From Baffinella frigidus (lineage: Eukaryota > Cryptophyceae > Cryptomonadales > Baffinellaceae), in the NCBI GenBank assembly GCA_026770585.1, contig MU647848.1:30409-46241 (forward strand): 15,833 nt of DNA. The letters run 5' to 3'. Under the pieces are notes generated by a model, which worked only from the letters and a program-made list of their open reading frames with translations, searched no databases and was not told the DNA's origin. The translations under genes were made by a program, and so were the position numbers. Of this stretch, positions 8,791-14,413 are shown piece by piece (position 1 is the stretch's first letter; each line of letters starts with the position of its first letter).

Positions 8791-11700
8791 ATGACGGCAT
8801 GGCCCGATGGAAGCTCATGGCATTGGCACACGTTCGCGAACACTGGCACCTGCCGACAGTCGACCTGCTCCTTTACGACACAGCTTCCGACGAGGACGAG
8901 CCCCCCGATACACCGGGCTACTTCGCCAAAAGAAAATATGTGACTTCGCTGGATCGCATTTGGAAATATCCACGCGTCCAAGTGCACATCGCGTCGCAAC
9001 CGGGCACGGCACCCAACCCTGGCCTCGAGAGCACCTCATATGTCAACGCGTCGATCGACATTATGGCTCCGTTCCCACTGATGTCCCGATCCTTTGCACT
9101 TCGCACACAGATCGACCTCCGCGCTTTGGACACTGTGGACGCGGGCTTTCTTTTCGAACTACGCCCTGGCCTCGGACGAATGCACCAGCTGGGGTCCCCT
9201 CCCCACCGCACTCGGTATTGGGGACTGGGCTTCACCACCGTACGCTGTAATTTCGGTGGGGTATCCGCCGCTCACTGGGTTTCCGTCCGCATCATGGTCT
9301 TCGAGGACCGAGCCCTTGATCGCAAATCCTGCGTCGACGTCATCTTCCACCGTGCCCTCATGGAGGAACTGTCTCACCACTTCGTTCCCAAGATGTGCTC
9401 CGACCCTATGTCCACCTCTTTCGCTCGCAGCGCTGGCTATGACTCCCACATGACACTTGTCGCGGCGGGCTCACCCACCCTCGTCACCCCTGGGTCTCTG
9501 CCGACACCGCCTGCGAGCACTGAGGCGCGGACACCACGCCCCGACACCTCCTCGCGGCTTCTGATGAACCCCCCTTCTGGGGGGGCCCAATCGGACGATG
9601 GCCCTTCCCTCGAGAGGAGACGCCGGTGCGCCCGGAGGCGCCCAGGGTGGCCGCACAAGGTGATCGGCCGTGGCGCGTCTCCAAGGAGTCACTGCCTGGG
9701 GCCATGCGCTCCGGAGCAAATGAAGGGGCGGCGCCCGACTCGAATGGTGTCGGAGGCGCTGCACCGCTGTCAGCCAAGGCCGCCAGCGCGCTGGGTCAAT
9801 CCGCGGTGGGGATCGCTACCTAAAACCCTGCAACAAACGTCCCGACGCTCTGCAGCATGGTTCAAGTCTTGTAGATCGCGTCGCTTCCCGCGCTCCGCTC
9901 CCCACTGTCACGACTCGTCGACACTCCTCCAAGAAGCTCTGTTTGGGGGAACGTGGCTGCCGCCTCCCGCCACACGACTGCACGTTTGGATTCTGGAGAC
10001 AACAAACGCAACCCACGGGGTGCGAACTAGGTCATCCTCCCGTGGTACATCGCGCAGCCACTCACGGGACGATCTTCCCACTGATCGCCATGGCGATTCG
10101 GCTCCAGTCACCAACCTTCGCAACTCCCGTCGTGCCGACCGCCCCCGCTCTCTGTCCACGGGAGCCGTGGATCGCTTCATCCCGGCGGCCGACGGGCGCC
10201 CTTCCGCTGCAGGCCCTCCAACTGAAGCGACACCACCGACTCGTCTACCGTCTGAACAGGGTGCACCTGCAGTGCACAACGTTCCGCTCAACGTGCCCTC
10301 CGATTCCATCTCAGCCGTTGACGTCATCTCATCCCGTGCCCCACCCGGGGGTGCCGGCGACCCGGACCGCGATGACAAGGACCCTGACGGAGACGACCCC
10401 GATGACCACGACGTCGGCCCCACGGTGCCTGCACGATGCCGCCACTGCGGCCTCGTCGTTGCCATTGTAAACGGTTCCTGGGCGGCCCACAACCGCGTCT
10501 GTCCTACCCTCCTACTCATGACCTCAACCCTCGCGGACCCAGTCGACGAAGCCGGCGCCGACACCACCCTGACCGGGGTTGGTGGGGCCAGCCCGACAAG
10601 TCCTGGTCTCTTGGGCGTCACTTATGAGCCAGACGAAATGTCACTGACGGCGGCCGCCTTCCACGCGAAGGCTCAAGCGTCCGCCGTGAAACCGGAAGTG
10701 TCACCCCACGCAACGCCCCTCGATGCTGACTTGCCTGGCCCACCGGCAGCCCTCTTCACACCACTCTCGCAGTCGGTGGAATGGCAGTCCCTGCCGGCGC
10801 AGCGTGCCATGGACTCATCCTCCTTCGCATTGTCCCCCGACACCTCGTTGGGTTTACTGAGTGCCGTCGAGCCCGGGCCTCAGTCCACCACGGTGCCAGC
10901 GCCGTGCAACCTCTGTCACGGCACCATCCGCACGCCTACCTCGGGAGCATTCAGCGCCAACGACTGCGCGTGCCGTCCTTGTCCGTGGTGTGCTCATCTG
11001 CAGGCAATCACAAGCTGGTCCGATCACTACCACTCGTGCCCGGCCAGACCCCGTACACCAGACACGAGGAGGGCACGTGACCCGTCACCGGTAACCACGA
11101 GCGCCGGACCTCCCACGCGAATTCTACCACGCCCCGCCGACCGGCCCCCCGGCACGCCGGGAACGTGGCCTACGCAGCGCGAGTTGCAAACGACACTGCC
11201 CGCACCCACTTCGCAGACGGTCACGTTCGGGGGCACACTCGATTCGGCCTCACAACCTCGACCTGAGCCAGGCGATGGCTCTTTCATGTCAGGAGGAACC
11301 ATGCCCCTAGTGGACGCAAGCCAAACCCTGTCACCGTCCAATGATAGCCTTCAATCCTTCGGCGAGCAAGGGACGGCGTCCTCAGGCGCCGGCGGCGCTA
11401 CCCACCCGGCCATCGGAGGAGTCGTTGAGGCTGCCCAGGCTACCGGCGGCGCCGCCGGCTCCGGACCTGTGCACACGCCTTCCAGCGGCAGCGCGTATTC
11501 CGCGGGAAGCGGTCACAATGCACCCCTTCTGCTGCCCATCCCGGACGCAAGGGCCCTCGCCAAACGCATTTCCCAAGGACACCGCGACTCCGCCGCGTGG
11601 CAATTGCGTTCCGACAAGGAAGTCGCGCGGTCCCGGCAAGCCGCCGCATCGACATCCAACGCGATCGCCGCGGTGGTCGGTGACCTGCAGACCGTCAACG

Positions 11701-12212
11701 CCACCGCAGCAACAACGGCCACCCTCCTTCAGCAACTCCTCGCCGAGACCAAGGAGATGCGCTCCGAGACAACAACTCGAGCTACTCTGATGGAGGATCG
11801 GCTGACAATCATGCAGGTGGCAACAACATCAGCTATCGAGTCTTCTGAGAACACCTTACACGCGCGCCTCACTCCGATGGTCACTCAGCTACTCGACAGC
11901 AGCATGACCCCCATGGTGAGTGAACGCCGCGAGGCGAACCGTGAGCTCTCCGAGTCCCTGGCAACTCTGACGACCCGACCCGTATGGACAACATCACGTC
12001 CTCACGGCACCGTGACTCGCATGAAGGACGCCTCCTTGATGTGGTGTTGGACAACGCACGCGCGCACGCCGCACCGGCCCTGCACAACTCCTCAACTGCA
12101 GGGGCTGCCGCGGTCGCTGGCCGCCCTGCCCCCGTCCCTCACAGGACGATGGAACCCGGGGCCGACTCCGAACATCGAACAACACAGAACGAATTCCACA
12201 ACGCTCCTTTAA
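8652..12212 (+). CDS. Pre-gag ORF continuation (ORF2), same frame as ORF1
   Basis: This is 1186 codons open directly after the UAG, to a UAA at 12210. The first in-frame ATG comes at 8751 (AGISSEAM), so independent initiation is possible but would cut module X. In order: the end of module X (8652-8790); an acidic loop; a Trp/Phe-rich probably beta-rich region (about 9010-9345); a Pro/Ser linker; a stretch of doubtful frame (9569-10030); a Ser/Pro/Asp-rich linker; two Cys/His clusters (10437-10502 and 10905-11039); a Gly/Ser linker; and an Ala/Thr/Leu-rich helical, coiled-coil-like tract (about 11540-11985). From about 11990 the frame loses its usual composition (Trp, Cys and Pro rise), while the Gag frame takes over the helical character, so the last 75 codons are probably not native. 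Family not recognised. Confidence 0.65.
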   Translation, partial: ATFLPSSHALNYATLDHDSAPRILREAGISSEAMSRWVSSHLSGASDDGMARWKLMALAHVREHWHLPTVDLLLYDTASDEDEPPDTPGYFAKRKYVTSLDRIWKYPRVQVHIASQPGTAPNPGLESTSYVNASIDIMAPFPLMSRSFALRTQIDLRALDTVDAGFLFELRPGLGRMHQLGSPPHRTRYWGLGFTTVRCNFGGVSAAHWVSVRIMVFEDRALDRKSCVDVIFHRALMEELSHHFVPKMCSDPMSTSFARSAGYDSHMTLVAAGSPTLVTPGSLPTPPASTEARTPRPDTSSRLLMNPPSGGAQSDDGPSLERRRRCARRRPGWPHKVIGRGASPRSHCLGPCAPEQMKGRRPTRMVSEALHRCQPRPPARWVNPRWGSLPKTLQQTSRRSAAWFKSCRSRRFPRSAPHCHDSSTLLQEALFGGTWLPPPATRLHVWILETTNATHGVRTRSSSRGTSRSHSRDDLPTDRHGDSAPVTNLRNSRRADRPRSLSTGAVDRFIPAADGRPSAAGPPTEATPPTRLPSEQGAPAVHNVPLNVPSDSISAVDVISSRAPPGGAGDPDRDDKDPDGDDPDDHDVGPTVPARCRHCGLVVAIVNGSWAAHNRVCPTLLLMTSTLADPVDEAGADTTLTGVGGASPTSPGLLGVTYEPDEMSLTAAAFHAKAQASAVKPEVSPHATPLDADLPGPPAALFTPLSQSVEWQSLPAQRAMDSSSFALSPDTSLGLLSAVEPGPQSTTVPAPCNLCHGTIRTPTSGAFSANDCACRPCPWCAHLQAITSWSDHYHSCPARPRTPDTRRARDPSPVTTSAGPPTRILPRPADRPPGTPGTWPTQRELQTTLPAPTSQTVTFGGTLDSASQPRPEPGDGSFMSGGTMPLVDASQTLSPSNDSLQSFGEQGTASSGAGGATHPAIGGVVEAAQATGGAAGSGPVHTPSSGSAYSAGSGHNAPLLLPIPDARALAKRISQGHRDSAAWQLRSDKEVARSRQAAASTSNAIAAVVGDLQTVNATAATTATLLQQLLAETKEMRSETTTRATLMEDRLTIMQVATTSAIESSENTLHARLTPMVTQLLDSSMTPMVSERREANRELSESLATLTTRPVWTTSRPHGTVTRMKDASLMWCWTTHARTPHRPCTTPQLQGLPRSLAALPPSLTGRWNPGPTPNIEQHRTNSTTLL
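9569..10030 (+). other. Stretch of ORF2 where the native reading frame appears to wander
   Basis: The frame stays open but its translation becomes rich in Trp, Cys and Arg. Composition typical of the rest of the protein appears in the -1 frame over about 9590-9820 (Gly/Ala/Ser-rich), then one step further over about 9840-9930, then back to the earlier frame over about 9953-10027, and in the original frame after about 10020. The changes fall near homopolymers: six C at 9569-9574, seven G at 9579-9585, four A at 9822-9825, and G runs at about 9944 and 10016. The C6-TTCT-G7 stretch could also form a short hairpin. Indels in this copy or sequence errors would explain it; so would plain low complexity. 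Confidence 0.4.
10437..10502 (+). other. C2HC zinc-finger-like motif 1 in ORF2
   Basis: The translation shows C-x2-C-x13-H-x3-C, with a Trp three residues before the His. The pattern fits a zinc-binding C2HC finger, and a related motif follows 135 codons later. It could bind nucleic acid or protein. It lies upstream of gag, separate from the Gag zinc knuckle. Confidence 0.5.
10905..11039 (+). other. Cys-rich cluster with C2HC zinc-finger-like motif 2 in ORF2
   Basis: An initial C-x2-C (10905-10916) is followed by more Cys residues and then C-x2-C-x11-H-x3-C (10980-11039), again with a Trp before the His. The last part resembles motif 1 at 10437. The extra Cys pair suggests a second metal site in the same cluster. 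No database family can be named from sight. Confidence 0.5.
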
Positions 12213-13828
12213 CCGAGGTTCAACGCCTACGCGCAAGCGAGTCAAACCTGCAGCATGCACTCGACATGGCCAACGCGCGGGCTCGTGACAACGCCAGCTT
12301 GCCACCACCGGCACCACGTCACGAACCCGCTCAACGTACCATGATGGGCGGCTTTGCTTTCACGGGCCACGGAGGAGAGCTGCCCTCTCCGCACCTCTTG
12401 GTGGGTTCCACAACCCCGGACTCGGTTATTGGGGCTGGCTCCACCCATTACCACACCGGGGTGGCGACTCCTATCCTCTTCACGGGCTCTTCCGAAGCGG
12501 CCTCGTACATCACCACCGCTTTTCAAGGTGGCCGCCCGACTACTTCCGACGTCGGAAAACCATGGGAGGATAAAAATGGTATTCGCAAATTCACCGGGGC
12601 AAACCGCGGCGTGTCCGACAACGCAGCCACAGGGGTGTGTGCCATCAACTTCCTTAGCTCCGTCGTCGCGTTCCATAGTACCAAGCGTCACGACAACGCG
12701 GAGCTGCTCGGGAGAGCGATGCGATCTACCGTCCTCAACCATCTATCTGACACGGTCCGTCACGAAATCGAACAATTCGACCACAACGCAGATTGGCCCG
12801 CATTCGCACTCAACTTCATCCAGTCGTGTGGTCCGGTCAACATCCGCGACGGGGTCTGTAATATGATCGCCGAGGTCACCACCGTCACCACTCCACGGAC
12901 TCTAATGCAGAGATCTCGCTCCCTCGTCAACGCGTGGACCACCGCTCAAAACACGTTCTACGGCGTACACCCCGAACTCGACGGACGTGGCCAGAGCAGA
13001 CCCCCGCATCATTGTTCTCCTTTCGTACCCAGGCACGAGCAGTTGCACGCTCTGAAACTGCTCGTACAAGGCGCCGACAAGTCTCTCTGGCAGCAATACT
13101 GCGCGACGACACCTCAACGTACGCAGCGCAACCCTGCTTTGTTGTGGAATTGGATCCTGACGCTCAATTCGGAAGCCCTCGCCCTGACGGTCGCTCCATC
13201 CACGACTAAGTTACTGGTCGGGGATACCAAGCAACCGTTCATGACCGATGGCCACGTCGTGACGTCCATCCCCCTGGCGGCCGCCAAATCTTTGGACCGC
13301 CAGGCCGGAGCGTACAACCTGATGATCGAGACCAACAAGATCAACCACATCGCGGAACGATCATCACCTGTTCGCAAAGACGTGATGGATTTCTGTCTCG
13401 CAGCAGGACGAAACCGGGAGGAAATCGAATTTCGCCACGTCAACGGTCAATGCTACTACTGTGGGGAGGACGTGCGAAAGGGAGGCAATATCGTTCACAC
13501 GTACTTGAACTGTGAAAAGCGCTTGGCCAACGAATCGGTGGTGCGCGCACGGATGGAGAAATCCTTCCGCTCCGACGGCCAAAACGTTTCCCACGCCTCT
13601 CAACGCCACGCAAACGAACGACTTGCTTGGCATCGCAACGAAGGAGACCGCGACCAGAGCTTCTCTCGGACCTCGTCCCGAGAACGGGGTCCCTGGTACG
13701 ATGCCCCACGTCGGAACGATTACTACCCACCCGAGTCGTACTACCCGCGGGACGGCGACCGCGGCCGTGGTGACGCCCGCAACGAACTGTCCCCGCGTCG
13801 CGGCTACTCTTCTGGCAGGGACGACTAG
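11984..13828 (+). CDS. gag: Gag-like protein (capsid and zinc knuckle), ends at UAG
   Basis: The frame opens at 11945, and the first ATG is at 11984, giving 614 codons to the UAG at 13826. The ATG context is modest (C at -3, G at +4); an ATG at 12341 has a stronger context (ACC before it). The frame is -1 relative to ORF2 and overlaps it by 229 bases. In order: a helical N-terminus (11984-12300) that continues the coiled-coil character of ORF2; a Gly-rich linker; a helical region of about 200 residues (about 12590-13230) placed and composed like a capsid; a zinc knuckle at 13451-13513; and the start of an Arg/Gly/Asp/Ser-rich basic tail. Gag assembles the particle and the knuckle binds RNA. 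Coding clearly continues past the UAG. Gag identity rests on the knuckle, the basic tail and its position before protease; the capsid call is by position and helical look only. Confidence 0.8.
   Translation: MDNITSSRHRDSHEGRLLDVVLDNARAHAAPALHNSSTAGAAAVAGRPAPVPHRTMEPGADSEHRTTQNEFHNAPLTEVQRLRASESNLQHALDMANARARDNASLPPPAPRHEPAQRTMMGGFAFTGHGGELPSPHLLVGSTTPDSVIGAGSTHYHTGVATPILFTGSSEAASYITTAFQGGRPTTSDVGKPWEDKNGIRKFTGANRGVSDNAATGVCAINFLSSVVAFHSTKRHDNAELLGRAMRSTVLNHLSDTVRHEIEQFDHNADWPAFALNFIQSCGPVNIRDGVCNMIAEVTTVTTPRTLMQRSRSLVNAWTTAQNTFYGVHPELDGRGQSRPPHHCSPFVPRHEQLHALKLLVQGADKSLWQQYCATTPQRTQRNPALLWNWILTLNSEALALTVAPSTTKLLVGDTKQPFMTDGHVVTSIPLAAAKSLDRQAGAYNLMIETNKINHIAERSSPVRKDVMDFCLAAGRNREEIEFRHVNGQCYYCGEDVRKGGNIVHTYLNCEKRLANESVVRARMEKSFRSDGQNVSHASQRHANERLAWHRNEGDRDQSFSRTSSRERGPWYDAPRRNDYYPPESYYPRDGDRGRGDARNELSPRRGYSSGRDD
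13451..13513 (+). other. Expanded CCHC-type zinc knuckle in Gag
   Basis: The residues read C-x2-C-G, then C-x11-H from the second Cys, then H-x4-C. The usual retroelement knuckle is C-x2-C-x4-H-x4-C, so the outer spacings fit and the middle loop is seven residues longer. An aromatic residue follows the first Cys and a Gly follows the second Cys, as in normal knuckles. RNA-packaging nucleocapsid function is inferred. Confidence 0.65.
13826..13828 (+). other. In-frame UAG inside the Gag RG-rich tail
   Basis: Context is GAC-GAC-UAG-CGG-GGA. The peptide R-R-G-Y-S-S-G-R-D occurs just before it (13796-13822) and again after it in the same frame (13901-13927), with different codons at five of nine positions. 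That is what selection on the peptide would leave if both sides are translated. A stop followed by CGG is a known leaky context, best documented for UGA. A point change from CAG is the plain alternative. Confidence 0.7.
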
Positions 13829-14413
13829 CGGGGAAACGACAGCAACGGATACCGCGGAAACGAGAGCCGAGGCGACTACAACCGCTCTGGCGGGGAGCAA
13901 CGGAGAGGCTACTCGTCCGGCCGTGACGAGCCACGTGCGGTTGGCAACAACAGTTACCGCGGCAACGACAACCGTGATAGTCAACGCGACCAACGACAGA
14001 GCTCCCGCCCCGCAATCCAGAACCAACGGGGTTCCTACCAACAAGGCGACCGTCCTCCTCCGCGCCAAGGAAACGCCCCACGGCAGGACTACGGTCCGCG
14101 GCATCCGTCTGAACGTTCACAACGGCAAGCGTCCACCTCCGAACGTTTCGACACCGCCCGCCGTGCCGCAGTGTCGGGGGAGGCCAACACCCGAGGTGGA
14201 GATTTCTTCCCCGCACCTCTGGCCTCGGTCATTCGCCCACCAAAGGCCAGGTTCGAGGGAAAAGTCAACCACATTGAAACGGCACCGCCACTTGACGTGA
14301 ACGATCTTGACGACGATCCGTCTCAATTCTCCGATCACGGATCCCCAGCCTTCGAAGACGCAACTTCGGAGCCCGACGATCGGGATGCCTGCTCGCCGGG
14401 AAATGGCGTCTGA
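13829..14413 (+). CDS. Gag C-terminal extension beyond the UAG
   Basis: This is 194 codons in the Gag frame from the UAG to a UGA at 14411. The first ~75 codons repeat Y-R-G-N, R-G-D-Y and similar Arg/Gly/Asn/Asp units, continuing the tail that precedes the UAG. Then come a Gln/Arg/Pro-rich part, a short stretch with F-F-P-A-P-L, and an acidic end (Asp-rich near 14300-14320). There is no ATG to start it alone, so it would be made only by crossing the UAG. It overlaps the protease frame from 14296. RG-rich tails often bind RNA; that role is inferred. Confidence 0.7.
   Translation, partial: RGNDSNGYRGNESRGDYNRSGGEQRRGYSSGRDEPRAVGNNSYRGNDNRDSQRDQRQSSRPAIQNQRGSYQQGDRPPPRQGNAPRQDYGPRHPSERSQRQASTSERFDTARRAAVSGEANTRGGDFFPAPLASVIRPPKARFEGKVNHIETAPPLDVNDLDDDPSQFSDHGSPAFEDATSEPDDRDACSPGNGV

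Noticed and set aside
9908-10621. Minus-strand ORF of 237 codons
   Set aside because: Shadow of ORF2 linker sequence; Ser/Arg/Gly-rich without motifs.
8649-13828. UAG reassigned to an amino acid in the host code
   Set aside because: Only two UAGs occur in more than 5000 codons of native frame; a reassigned codon would be expected more often unless extremely rare.
13364-14216. Long minus-strand ORFs (246 and 258 codons) opposite the Gag tail
   Set aside because: They mirror the RG-rich coding and have repetitive Val/Ala or Arg/Gly composition typical of shadow frames in GC-rich DNA; the plus-strand Gag frame explains the region.
13512-14300. Plus-strand ORF of 262 codons overlapping the Gag tail
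   Set aside because: Thr/Ala-rich out-of-frame reading of the RG tract. The Gag frame has the conserved repeats and leads properly to the slippery site.
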